Shown piece after piece: positions 1-6,543 of a stretch of DNA of 9,241 nucleotides. The DNA comes from Halobacteriales archaeon SW_5_68_122. GTDB taxonomy: Archaea; Halobacteriota; Halobacteria; Halobacteriales; Haloarculaceae. The notes under the pieces were generated by a model that was not told where the DNA came from, did not search any database, and saw only the letters and a list, made by a program, of their open reading frames with translations. A program made the position numbers and the translations under genes. The stretch covers positions 1 to 9,241 of the forward strand of contig PXSL01000111.1 in NCBI GenBank assembly GCA_003022815.1, written 5' to 3'. The first letter of the stretch is position 1, and the number at the start of each line of letters is the position of its first letter.

Positions 1-384
1 GCTGAGGCTCATCGCGAAGGCCGCGAAGTACCGCGTCTGGCTGTGTTCGTCCAGCCCGCGCATGTAGCCGATGCTGTACAGCGACGTGAGTATCCACAGC
101 AGGCTGGACAGCGACGCGAACAGCATTCCGAGCGGGTCCGCCTGGAGCTGGAAGGCGATGCCGTCGCCCAGCCCCCGGACGAACGTGCCGAGCGACCAGA
201 CGTACACGTCGCCGGCCAGCACGCCGGGGATCATGCTCGCGACGATGCCGAACTTGCCGAGGGCGACGGTCAGCGTCACCGCCTCCCGCAGGTTCGGGCG
301 CCTGTGGGCCGCGATGATGCCGAGCGTGCCGGCGACTGATACCAGAACGGCCGCGATGGGCCGCGGGTCCGCTATCTCGGTCAC
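1..384 (-). CDS. NuoL/MrpA/MrpD-type proton-translocating antiporter subunit, N-terminal part (cut by left edge)
   Basis: The reading frame runs from a GTG at 384 to the window edge, giving the first 128 residues. The GTG overlaps the TGA of the upstream mnhD in a GTGA, which fixes the start. The visible part has a hydrophobic segment at about residues 10-26 and another at about 38-58. The motif LYSIGYMRG near residue 110 is typical of the N-terminal third of NuoL/MrpA/MrpD proteins, just before the conserved proton-channel helices. Members of this family are integral membrane subunits that move H+ (or Na+) and resemble complex I subunits. As the last visible gene of the Mnh operon it is probably the second large antiporter subunit, doing the job of the MrpA N-terminal domain or a second MnhD. 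I cannot separate these two without the rest of the gene. Confidence 0.8.
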   Translation of the reverse strand, partial: MTEIADPRPIAAVLVSVAGTLGIIAAHRRPNLREAVTLTVALGKFGIVASMIPGVLAGDVYVWSLGTFVRGLGDGIAFQLQADPLGMLFASLSSLLWILTSLYSIGYMRGLDEHSQTRYFAAFAMSLS

Positions 385-1822
385 GGGAGGACACCTCCGA
401 GGAACGGTTCGAGCAGCGCCTCGAAGGCGTCCGTCGAGAAGCCCAGCGCGACGACGACGAGGGCCGCGACGACGACGAGCGCCACCATGCCCGTCGAGAC
501 GGCGTTGGGCGCCCGGGAGTCCGGCCGGTCACCGCCGTCGGCGACGGCGTCGGCCGCCGGTTCGGTCGGGTCGGCGGCGGCCGCTGGCGCCGCGAAGTAC
601 AGTCGCTCGAGCAGGCGGGCGACGTACGCCAGCGTCAAAAGCGTCGACAGGAAGACGACGACGGCAATGGGCCAGGCCTCCGCGCGGACGGCGCCGACGG
701 CGATGTACCACTTGCCGAGGAAGCCGATAGAGGGCGGGACGCCCACCAGCGCGACCCCGAGGACGCCGACGACGCCGGCGACGACCGGCGACCGGTAGCC
801 GAGGCGGGCGTAGTCGTCGACCGTCCGGGCGCCGTGGCGGGCCGCCAGCACCGCGGCCGCCGCGAACAGGCCGCCCTTCATCAGGCCGTGGCCGACCAGG
901 TGGACGACGGCGCCGAGCACCGAGTCCGGCGTTGCAAGGGCGAACCCGGCGACCACGAGGCCGAATTGCGAGACCGACGAGTAGGCGAACATCCGCTTGA
1001 TTTCGGTCTGGACGACCGCGAGCGCACCGCCCGCGAGGATGCTGACGGTGCCGAACGCGAGGACGGCCTCCTGTGCCAGCGGCGCCGTCTCGAGGAAGGA
1101 GACGGTGAACACCGTCAGCGTCACCCGACCGATGGCGTAGGCGGCGACCGTCGAGACGAGCGCCGAGATGAACGCCGTCACTGTGTCGGGTGCGTAGGTG
1201 TAGGCGTCCGGTTGCCAGGTGTGCAGCGGGAAAACGGCCGCCTTCAGCGCCAGCCCGATGATCATGAACCCGAATGACGCCAGCACGACCCGGGAGGTGT
1301 AGGTTCCCGCGAGCTGTTCGGAGAGGTCGACCATGTTGAGCGTCCCCGTGGCGATGAAGGCGTAGCCGACGCCGACGAGGAACAGCGACGCGCCCGTCGT
1401 CCCGAGGATGAGGTACTTCAGGGCGGCGACGGCGGACTCCCCGGAGCGGTCGGCGGCGACCAGGGCGTACGTCGCTAGCCCGGTGATCTCCAGGAAGACG
1501 AACATGTTGAACAGGTCGCCGGTGACCGAGACGCCCATCAGCCCGCCGACGAGAAGCAGGTAGGCGCTGTAGAAGCTGTTCCGTCGCGGCCCGCGCCGAC
1601 CAGTTCGATGCCGTACGGCGCCGGATAGCCGCCGACGGCGTGGCTGACTCGGTCCTCGGCGTGCACCGACCGGACCAGGACGCCCGCGAGGACGGCCTCG
1701 ACGGTGCAGGCGACGCTGGCAACGTACCAGCCGGTTTCGGTGGTCCTCAGGCTGAGCAGGAGCGGCCCGACGGCCGCCAGTATCGGCACCGCGATGAGCA
1801 GCGGCAGGACGACATCAGTCAT
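381..1822 (-). pseudogene. mnhD: mnhD, Na+/H+ antiporter subunit D, interrupted by a frame change
   Basis: MnhD/MrpD is the large proton-translocating membrane subunit of the Mrp antiporter. The gene starts at ATG 1822 (MTDVVLPLLIAVPIL), overlapping mnhC by 8 bases. It is good MnhD-like sequence for about 75 codons, to GYPAPYGIELV, and then that frame runs into a stop at 1538. From about 1577 the family sequence resumes in another frame (NSFYSAYLLLVGGLMGV) and continues to TGA 381. The second part carries TGDLFNMFVFLEI, AALKYLILG, FPLHTWQPDAY, IKRMFAYSSVSQ, HGLMKGGLF and GVPPSIGFLGKWY, all typical of the NuoM/MrpD core. MnhD relatives normally have roughly 30-40 residues between the GI-LV motif and the TGDLFN motif, including a whole helix. 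Here only about 15 are left, so a stretch appears to be missing and the frame is lost. As it stands no full-length MnhD can be made. An assembly or read error is as likely as a real mutation. Confidence 0.85.
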
Positions 1823-2177
1823 TCGAGACCTCCCGGAGAACGGACTCGTCGACGGTGCCGTACTCCTCGTGAATGCGGACGATGAGCGAAAGCGCCACCG
1901 CGGTGAGGCTGACACCGACGACGATTGCGGTCAGCACGATGACGTGCGGCAGCGGGCTGACGTAGGGGCCGCCGCTCCCGTCCGGCGGGACGACGGGCGG
2001 TTTGCCGCCGGCCACGTACGCCGAGGCGATGAAGAACAGGAAGACGGCGGTCTGGAAGAGGTTCACGCCGATGACCTTCTTGACGAGGTTGGCGTTGGCG
2101 ATCATCATGTAGAGGCCGGTGACCATCAGGAGGACGAATGCCGCGTAGGCCCACCGGGACGCCAGCAGTTCGATCAC
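1815..2177 (-). CDS. mnhC: Na+/H+ antiporter subunit C (MnhC/MrpC, NuoK-like)
   Basis: A 120-residue membrane protein with three predicted helices at about residues 8-27, 33-56 and 75-100. The core LYMMIANANLVKKVIGVNLFQTAV matches the NuoK/MrpC fold in broken form: a short first helix, then the conserved LVKK-IG-N-F segment at about residues 22-42. In Mrp antiporters this subunit sits beside MrpD and corresponds to NuoK of complex I. The length is normal for the family. The start is GTG 2177 inside a GTGA overlap with the mnhB stop, which supports this start and translational coupling. The 3' end overlaps the mnhD start by 8 bases. The frame is intact, unlike that of its downstream neighbour. 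Confidence 0.93.
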   Translation of the reverse strand: MIELLASRWAYAAFVLLMVTGLYMMIANANLVKKVIGVNLFQTAVFLFFIASAYVAGGKPPVVPPDGSGGPYVSPLPHVIVLTAIVVGVSLTAVALSLIVRIHEEYGTVDESVLREVSND

Positions 2178-2641
2178 GTCTCCTCACCCCCGGGGCCGGC
2201 GGCCGTCAGGAAGAACAGCCCGGTGATGACGCCGCCGACGATCAAGGCGATGCCGCCGATTTCGACGGCCTCGATGCCGTACTTCGCGGACTTCTTCAGC
2301 GGGTAGAGGTCGTACTCGAGGAAGCCACCGCCCATGACAACGCTGCCGAAGCCGATGCCGGCGAAGATCAGCAGGCCGAGGCAGGCGACGGCGGTGACGG
2401 CCTTTCGGCCGAGCCAGCGCCGCGTCGAGTCGATGCCGAACGCGAACGCGAGCATCAGCACGACAGTCCCGACCAGCGCGCCGCCCTGGAAGCCGCCGCC
2501 CGGCGAGTCCGCGCCGTGGAACGTGACGTAGAGGCCGAACGTGAGCACGAACGGCGTCACGACCCGGACAGTGCTCATGATGACCTCGCTCTCGGTGTAG
2601 GTGCCGCGCTCGCTTCCGGTTTCGACGTCGTCGGCGCTCAT
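2174..2641 (-). CDS. mnhB: Na+/H+ antiporter subunit B (MnhB domain)
   Basis: A 155-residue protein. About 20 polar N-terminal residues precede an MnhB domain with four predicted helices, at about 26-42, 55-70, 80-105 and 125-147. The signature FHGADSPGGGFQGGAL at about residues 42-57 is diagnostic of the MnhB/MrpB family. Mrp antiporters need all their subunits for Na+/H+ exchange, and MrpB is a small membrane subunit of unknown detailed role. It starts at ATG 2641 in an ATGA overlap with the stop of the DUF4040 gene and ends in a GTGA overlap with mnhC. Some Mrp operons fuse MnhB to the MrpA C-terminus. Here it is separate, as in other archaea. Confidence 0.93.
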   Translation of the reverse strand: MSADDVETGSERGTYTESEVIMSTVRVVTPFVLTFGLYVTFHGADSPGGGFQGGALVGTVVLMLAFAFGIDSTRRWLGRKAVTAVACLGLLIFAGIGFGSVVMGGGFLEYDLYPLKKSAKYGIEAVEIGGIALIVGGVITGLFFLTAAGPGGEET

Positions 2642-3177
2642 GTCAGCACCTCTCGCCGGAGGACGACGAGCACCGCAACGCCAGCGGCGAAGACGACGGT
2701 GGCCTCGCCGAACGTGTCGAAGCCGCGGTAGGCCGCAAGCACTGCCGTGACAGTGTTCTTGACGCCCGTCTCCTTGTATGACGCCGTCAGGTAGTGGCCG
2801 GTCACCGCCTCGTAGGAGATGATGGGGGCGGTCGGGTCGCCGACGGCCGGTAGGCCGGGCAGCGTTAGCCCGAACACGACGGCTAGGGCGCCGCAGGCCA
2901 GCAGCGCGCGGGGGTCGGGCCGTTCCAGCGTCCGGTCGTCGGTCGGCCGGACCGTCTTGGCGATGGTCAGGAGCAGCAGCACCGTTGTCACGCCGGCGCC
3001 GATGACCGCCTCCGTGAGGGCGACATCCGGCGCCAGGAGGAACGCGTACAGTAGCGCCATCCCGAGGCTGTAGGCGGCGAAGACGATGATGGCCGCCAGC
3101 ACGTCCCGGAGGAGCGCCGTTGCCAGGGCCGTGACGACGATGAACACGACCAGCGCGTAGGCGACGTACTCGGTCAT
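2638..3177 (-). CDS. DUF4040/MbhD-MbhE-like antiporter subunit (equivalent of MrpA C-terminus)
   Basis: A 179-residue membrane protein made of two known modules. Residues about 5-75 (RDVLAAIIVFAAYSLGMAL then LLAPDVALTEAVIGAGV) match the DUF4040/MbhD domain, which resembles NuoJ. Residues about 88-178 contain the MbhE-type motif YRGFDTFGEATVVFAAG near the C-terminus. In bacterial MrpA these two domains are the C-terminal tail of the large subunit. Here, as in many archaea, they are a separate gene, with the NuoL-like part elsewhere in the operon. It begins at ATG 3177 in an ATGA overlap with mnhG and ends in an ATGA overlap with mnhB. I infer that it joins MnhB, MnhC, MnhF and MnhG in the small-subunit part of the complex. 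Confidence 0.9.
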   Translation of the reverse strand: MTEYVAYALVVFIVVTALATALLRDVLAAIIVFAAYSLGMALLYAFLLAPDVALTEAVIGAGVTTVLLLLTIAKTVRPTDDRTLERPDPRALLACGALAVVFGLTLPGLPAVGDPTAPIISYEAVTGHYLTASYKETGVKNTVTAVLAAYRGFDTFGEATVVFAAGVAVLVVLRREVLT

Positions 3178-3479
3178 CGGTCCTCCCTCCAGGGCTCGAT
3201 GCCCTCCTCGTCGGCGGCCCGGGCGATGGCGTGGGCCGCCGTCGGGTTGGTGATGAAGATGAACATCAGAAGCAGGACGGTCTTGACGGTGGTGGTCTCG
3301 ACGCCGAGCGCCAGGGCGACGGCCACGAGCGTCAGTCCCGCCCCGAGCGTGTCCGTCTGGCTGGCGGTGTGGGCGCGGGCGTAGATGTCCGGCAGGCGGA
3401 CGACGCCGACCGCCGAGACGAGCGTAAAGAAGACGCCGCCGGCGAGCAGCGCGACGATGGCGATATCCAGCGGCGTCAC
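3174..3479 (-). CDS. mnhG: Na+/H+ antiporter subunit G (MnhG/MrpG)
   Basis: A 101-residue protein with three predicted helices at about 4-26, 44-60 and 62-80. The motif GVVRLPDIYARAHTASQTDTLG at about residues 25-46 is the hallmark of the MrpG/PhaG family, followed by the conserved ITNPTAAHAIARAA near the end. MrpG is a small essential membrane subunit of the antiporter complex. The start is GTG 3479, one base after the mnhF stop. The TGA overlaps the ATG of the DUF4040 gene. Size and sequence are normal and the frame is intact. Confidence 0.94.
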   Translation of the reverse strand: MTPLDIAIVALLAGGVFFTLVSAVGVVRLPDIYARAHTASQTDTLGAGLTLVAVALALGVETTTVKTVLLLMFIFITNPTAAHAIARAADEEGIEPWREDR

Positions 3480-3480
3480 G

Positions 3481-3753
3481 TCACATCACCCCCCCGCGGT
3501 CGACGGTGAACTTCGAGATGGCGACCGCCATCAGGAAGTTTAGAAGCGCGTACACCAGGGCGATGTCGAGGAAGTAAGGGACGTCCAGCGCCGCCGACAG
3601 CAGCGCGAGAATGACGACGGTGTTCGTGCCGAGGACATTGACGGCGACGACCCGGTCCTGCATCGTCGGGCCGCGGACGGCGCGGTATAGCACCACGACC
3701 GCGAGAACGACTAGCGCGGCCGCCGTCACGAGCAGGGCGTCCTCGATGATCAC
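3481..3753 (-). CDS. mnhF: Na+/H+ antiporter subunit F (MnhF/MrpF)
   Basis: A 90-residue protein with three predicted helices at about 5-24, 34-56 and 60-80. The motif YRAVRGPTMQDRVVAVNVLG at about residues 23-42 is the conserved MrpF/PhaF signature, and LDIALVYALLNFLMAVAISKF closes the family core. MrpF has been linked to Na+ and bile-salt efflux in bacteria, but in the complex it acts as a small structural or ion-path subunit. The start is GTG 3753 within a GTGA overlap with mnhE, and the gene ends one base before mnhG. A longer overlapping frame that would start at 3763 has Arg/Gly-rich, non-membrane sequence and is a shadow. Confidence 0.94.
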   Translation of the reverse strand: MIIEDALLVTAAALVVLAVVVLYRAVRGPTMQDRVVAVNVLGTNTVVILALLSAALDVPYFLDIALVYALLNFLMAVAISKFTVDRGGVM

Positions 3754-4704
3754 TCCTCGTCACCTCCCTCGTCGATGATGCGGCAGTCGCCGCGCTCCCG
3801 CGGGGAGGCGACCGCGAGCGCCCGCCGGCCGTAGAAGACGAACCGGACGCCGCGCTCGAGGGCGCCGTCGAACAGGTCTTCGCGGGCCGCCGGGATCAGC
3901 GTGTGGACGACCATCCCCCGGCCGCGGGTCCGGACGGTGAGCGTCCCCGGGGTCAGCGTGATGCTGTTGGCCAGCGCGGTCACCGGCATCCCGCCCCACA
4001 GGTCCGGGTGGAGGATAACGTAGGAGACCAGCAGGTTCGACTTGATTATCTCATAGACGAGGTACGGCGCGTAGATGACGAGCCGGACCAGCTGCCGGCC
4101 GACCGTCGTCGGTCGGAGACGGTCGCTGAACGTGATGCGGTGCAGCATCGCGGCCACGAGCGTCGCGCTCGCGGCGCCGGTCACGAGGTCGAACCCCGCG
4201 AGGGTGAAGCCGCTCAGTAGCTGGTAGAACAGAAAGGAGATGCCGAACAGCGTTCCGAACTGGAGGACGCCGCCGCGCCGGAGGAGCCGTCCTCGTCGGG
4301 TCCGCCGGTCGACGGAGGGCTCCTCGACGAACAGGCCGAACTCGACGAGGTCGGTCTCCATCGGCCGGAGTATCGGGACGTTGCCGCCCGGACTGTACTC
4401 CGGGTCGACGGTCACCCGGTCGATGCCGTGGTCCTCGGCGTACGCCGCCAGCACCCGCGCGTAGTCGTCGGGCCCGAAGAGGTACTCCTCGGCACCGACG
4501 ACGGCCGTCTCGACGTCGAGTTCGGCCTCGCCGGCATCCTCGTCGGCCCAGACGGCGACCCGGTCGAGGCGCTCCTCCGTTGCCTCGCGGACCTCGGCGC
4601 CGACGTCGCCGATGTCGTGCCAGGCGACCGCCTCGACGAAGTGTATCTCGCCGCCGGCCTCGAGGGCCTCGCGGACCGCGTAGGCGACGGTCTGGGCTGG
4701 TCAC
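3750..4704 (-). pseudogene. mnhE: mnhE with Usp-like N-terminal extension, frame broken just after the start codon
   Basis: The frame from about 4694 to TGA 3750 is open and encodes two parts. The first is about 130 acidic soluble residues (from QTVAYAVREALEAGGEIHF to VDPEYSPGGNVPILRPME), resembling the UspA-like extension found on haloarchaeal MnhE. The second is a membrane MnhE domain with SNLLVSYVILHPDLW, NSITLTPGTLTV and the C-terminal VHTLIPAAREDLFDGALE. No ATG, GTG or TTG exists in that frame between the in-frame TGA at 4703-4701 and GTG 4454, which would cut the Usp-like part in half. A GTG at 4704 lies about 28 bases after a GTTTTG box, an ideal leaderless start, but is in another frame (MTS, then nonsense). 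The expected first beta strand and loop of the Usp fold are missing at about 4695. I infer a small deletion near codon 4. If the gene is expressed as is, only a shorter product from GTG 4454 is possible. Confidence 0.75.
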
Positions 4705-4727
4705 TGCCCGTGTCTTTCGGCAGGCGC

Positions 4728-4737
4728 AACAAAACGG
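4728..4737 (-). promoter_or_regulatory. Putative leaderless promoter of the Mnh operon
   Basis: On the minus strand the bases ACCGTTTTGT lie here, with the TTTT at 4734-4731 about 28 bases ahead of the A/GTG at 4704. Haloarchaeal TATA-like boxes centre near -27 and many transcripts start at the start codon. The spacing therefore supports both this box and GTG 4704 as the original mnhE start. No other T-rich box lies between here and the gene. This is inference from spacing and composition only. Confidence 0.5.
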
Positions 4738-4800
4738 TTGTTCTTCGGGCCGGCGGAGGCGGGCGGACGCCGGACCGCAGAGCGCCCGGCGGCCCCCGTC

Positions 4801-4882
4801 ATAGTGACTACTGCAACTGTTTACCGGTACGACCACACATCGTCATGCGGTCAATATCGAAACGGCTCGCAGTAGTCGCTAT
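4801..4882. repeat. 14-bp inverted repeat in the divergent promoter region (possible operator)
   Basis: The left arm atagtgactactgc at 4801-4814 and the right arm gcagtagtcgctat at 4869-4882 are reverse complements at 13 of 14 positions. They are 54 bases apart and lie between the two divergent start codons. The left arm contains the palindrome TAGTGACTA. Their position upstream of both the Mnh operon and pantoate kinase suggests paired sites for one regulator, but no function is known to me. Confidence 0.45.
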
Positions 4883-4891
4883 CAGGCAACG

Positions 4892-4897
4892 CTTAAC
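4892..4897 (+). promoter_or_regulatory. Putative TATA-like box for pantoate kinase
   Basis: CTTAAC at 4892-4897 is centred about 27 bases before the ATG at 4922 in otherwise GC-rich sequence. This is the position of an archaeal TATA box for a leaderless transcript. The right arm of the inverted repeat ends 9 bases upstream, over the expected BRE and transcription-factor zone. Confidence 0.45.
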
Positions 4898-4921
4898 CCG
4901 GCGGCCCCCAGATGCGGTGGC

Positions 4922-6007
4922 ATGACCGAGGCCGTAGCGTTCGTCCCGGGCCACGTGACGGGCTTTTTCAGCGCCCACGACGACGACGACCCGACGAAGG
5001 CGGGCTCCCGCGGCGCCGGCGTCGCGCTGGCCGACGGCGTGACCGTCCATCTCGAACCCGGCGACGGCGTCGAGTGCAACGGCGAGGACTGCGAGATTGA
5101 GGCCGTCGACCGGGTGCTGGGCGCCCTGCGGTCGACCGCCCGGGTCGTCGTGGAGACGGACCTGCCGCTGGGGGCGGGGTTCGGGGTTTCCGGTGCCGCC
5201 GCCCTCGGGACGGCGCTGACCGCCAACGCCGTCTTCGACCGCGGCCTCTCGGAGAACGAGCTCGTCACCATCGCCCACGGCGCAGAGGTGCAGGCCGGCA
5301 CCGGCCTGGGCGACGTGGTGGCGCAGGCCCGCGGCGGCTTCCCCGTTCGACTGGAGCCGGGGGCGCCCGCCCACGGCGCGATGGACGGTCTTTCCGCCCG
5401 CCGCGAAGTCGAGTACGTCACCTTCGGGGAGCTGTCGACCGAGGAGGTGCTGTCGGGCGACACGACGGAGCTGACCGAGGCCGGCCGGCAGGCGCTGTCG
5501 GCGCTGGTGGCCGAACCCACCCTGGAGTCGTTCATGCACGCCTCCCGGACGTTCGCCCGCGAGGCGGAGCTGCTGACGCCGCGCCTCCGGGAGGCCATCC
5601 GGGACGTTGCCGAGGCCGGCGGCGAGGCGTCGATGGCGATGCTCGGCGAGACGGTGTTCGCGCTCGGCTCCGGGCTGTCGGACGCCGGCTACGACGCCGA
5701 GCGGTGCGACTCGGGACCGCCACCGCCGACGGGACGCCCCACCTCGACTTCCGGTTCCAGCAATCCGTCTTCGACGCCGAGACCGTCGGGACCGTCACCG
5801 ACCGGTACTGTGGACGGCCGGCCGAGACGGTTCGGTTCGCGCCGGCACTACGACCGGAAGACACTTTCCGGGCCGCCGGAGATCGTGGACGCATGTCTGA
5901 TCCGCCCTCCACGCTTGAGCGGTTCCGGCCCCACTCGGTCCCAATCTGTATCCTCGCCGTCGTGGTGGCCGCCGCCGTTGCCGTCCCGCCGCTCGTGCTC
6001 GACTTGA
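4922..6007 (+). CDS. Pantoate kinase (GHMP family); genuine sequence ends near 5707, then out-of-frame tail
   Basis: Archaeal pantoate kinase (PoK) makes 4-phosphopantoate from pantoate and ATP, the step before phosphopantothenate synthetase in archaeal coenzyme A synthesis. Residues 1-262 match well: FVPGHVTGFFS at 7-17 (substrate-side N-terminal GHMP motif), LPLGAGFGVSGAAALGTA at 81-98 (ATP-binding loop), GAEVQAGTGLGDVVAQARGG at 120-139, and GEASMAMLGETVFALGSGL at 234-252 (C-terminal GHMP motif). After GYDAERC (residue 262, base 5707) the frame turns into Pro/Ser/Arg-rich sequence without family likeness. It ends only at 6007, inside the next gene. PoK relatives usually stop about ten residues after this point. 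The enzyme core is complete, so activity may survive, but the true C-terminus and stop are missing. ATG 4922 is supported by the TATA-like box about 27 bases upstream. The downstream ligase at 6544 completes the pathway step. Confidence 0.85.
   Translation: MTEAVAFVPGHVTGFFSAHDDDDPTKAGSRGAGVALADGVTVHLEPGDGVECNGEDCEIEAVDRVLGALRSTARVVVETDLPLGAGFGVSGAAALGTALTANAVFDRGLSENELVTIAHGAEVQAGTGLGDVVAQARGGFPVRLEPGAPAHGAMDGLSARREVEYVTFGELSTEEVLSGDTTELTEAGRQALSALVAEPTLESFMHASRTFAREAELLTPRLREAIRDVAEAGGEASMAMLGETVFALGSGLSDAGYDAERCDSGPPPPTGRPTSTSGSSNPSSTPRPSGPSPTGTVDGRPRRFGSRRHYDRKTLSGPPEIVDACLIRPPRLSGSGPTRSQSVSSPSWWPPPLPSRRSCST
5704..5892 (+). pseudogene. C-terminal remnant of another gene, possibly an acyltransferase/condensation-like protein
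   Basis: From about 5708 coding-type codon use (G or C at nearly all third positions, acidic residues) moves to another frame. It reads ATADGTPHLDFRFQQSVFD followed by AETVGTVTDRYCGRPAET. No proper start or upstream part of this protein exists here. The pattern G-LHL-FRY-h-FD followed by a helix ending in DRY resembles the C-terminal end of condensation-like or wax-ester-type acyltransferases known from haloarchaea. I recall this from memory and hold it only as a possibility. The piece is in frame with the following membrane gene and has no stop of its own. That gene has its own promoter-like box and ATG, so fusion seems unlikely. The best reading is that most of a gene between pantoate kinase and the membrane protein is missing. 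Confidence 0.35.
5863..5869 (+). promoter_or_regulatory. Putative leaderless promoter box for the five-helix membrane protein
   Basis: ACTTTCC at 5863-5869 is centred about 27 bases before ATG 5893, the same spacing as at 6515 and 7376 in this window. The match to a TATA box is weak, so the support is mainly positional. Confidence 0.35.
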
Positions 6008-6483
6008 CGCCGAGAACGTACGCCATCGCGGCCGCAGTCCTGATTCTGGCGGTGACCTCGGCTACCCCATACGCTGTCGCCGTGGCGGTCCTGACGCTCC
6101 CGTTCCAGTTCCTGGGGCTCGCCAGTTACGCCTCCCCTCAGGCGGTCCCGGAGGACGGCCGACCGTCGCTCATGGACGCGCTGCGGCACACCGCCGCCGG
6201 ATTCGCGTACGTGCTGGCGGCCGGGGCCGTTGGCGGTATCGGGGTCGGGATGGACGTGGCAAGTTCCTCCAGCGCCTCGACCCCGCCCACTGGGGTGCCG
6301 TTCACCCATCTCGCGGGCGGGGTGGTCGGCCTGGTGTTCGTCGCCCTCCAGCTGTGGCGCCGCGACGACCCGGAGGGCGAGTTCGACGCGCGAACGACCG
6401 TCGGGACCATCGCTCTCGGCTTACCTCTGGTCCCCGCCGGCCGCGTCGCCCTGTGGCTGTTCGGCCGTGGATCACTGGTCTGA
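5893..6483 (+). CDS. Membrane protein of unknown function, five predicted helices
   Basis: I do not recognise this 196-residue protein. It has a short polar N-terminus (MSDPPSTLERFRPHS) and predicted helices at about 16-36, 42-75 (perhaps two short ones), 97-121, 138-155 and 170-190. A conserved-looking segment PSLMDALRHTAAGFAYVLAAG lies at 91-111. There is an acidic loop RRDDPEGEFDARTT at 156-169, and the region 122-137 is Ser/Thr/Pro-rich. No catalytic or metal motif is visible and no signal peptidase site is clear. ATG 5893 was chosen over the in-frame GTG 5704. The promoter-like box is well placed for it, and the 63 extra residues look like part of another protein. It lies between the two coenzyme A genes, but nothing in its sequence links it to pantothenate. 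Confidence 0.75.
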   Translation: MSDPPSTLERFRPHSVPICILAVVVAAAVAVPPLVLDLTPRTYAIAAAVLILAVTSATPYAVAVAVLTLPFQFLGLASYASPQAVPEDGRPSLMDALRHTAAGFAYVLAAGAVGGIGVGMDVASSSSASTPPTGVPFTHLAGGVVGLVFVALQLWRRDDPEGEFDARTTVGTIALGLPLVPAGRVALWLFGRGSLV

Positions 6484-6513
6484 GGCCGCTCGTGGGGCCG
6501 CCGGAGCGGGACG

Positions 6514-6520
6514 CTTTTCA
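6514..6520 (+). promoter_or_regulatory. Putative leaderless promoter box for the phosphopantothenate synthetase gene
   Basis: CTTTTCA at 6514-6520 is centred about 27 bases before ATG 6544, after a GC-rich purine stretch (gagcggga) that could serve as the BRE. It separates this gene transcriptionally from the membrane protein ending at 6483. Confidence 0.55.
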
Positions 6521-6543
6521 TCGCCCGTCGCCCACCGACGACC

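Larger units (their letters stand above)
4785..4909. repeat. 13-bp direct repeat flanking the intergenic core
   Basis: The bases cccggcggccccc occur exactly at 4785-4797 and again at 4897-4909. The two copies bracket a roughly 100-base relatively AT-rich core that holds the inverted repeat. In a GC-rich genome a 13-mer of only C and G is less surprising than a mixed one, so this may be chance. It could also be a remnant of a duplication or a spacer conserved beside each promoter. Confidence 0.35.

Noticed and set aside
4701..4802. ATG 4802 on the minus strand in the same frame as the mnhE body, giving a 33-codon frame to TGA 4703-4701.
   Set aside because: The sequence is Arg/Pro/Ala-rich with no family likeness, it has no well-placed promoter box, and GTG 4704 fits the T-rich box better. 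Read-through of the TGA is less likely than a small deletion.
4844..4924. A 26-codon plus-strand frame (MRSISKRLAVVAIRQ...) with a TTTA box about 25 bases upstream, ending in an ATGA overlap with pantoate kinase.
   Set aside because: Its third positions are poor in G/C and it is strongly basic, unlike all real genes here. It also runs through the inverted repeat and the pantoate kinase promoter box.
5532..6026. Minus-strand open frame with G/C-rich third positions opposite pantoate kinase and the remnant.
   Set aside because: Its third positions coincide with those of the sense frame, and its product is Ser/Thr/Arg-rich with no acidic bias, so it is an antisense shadow.
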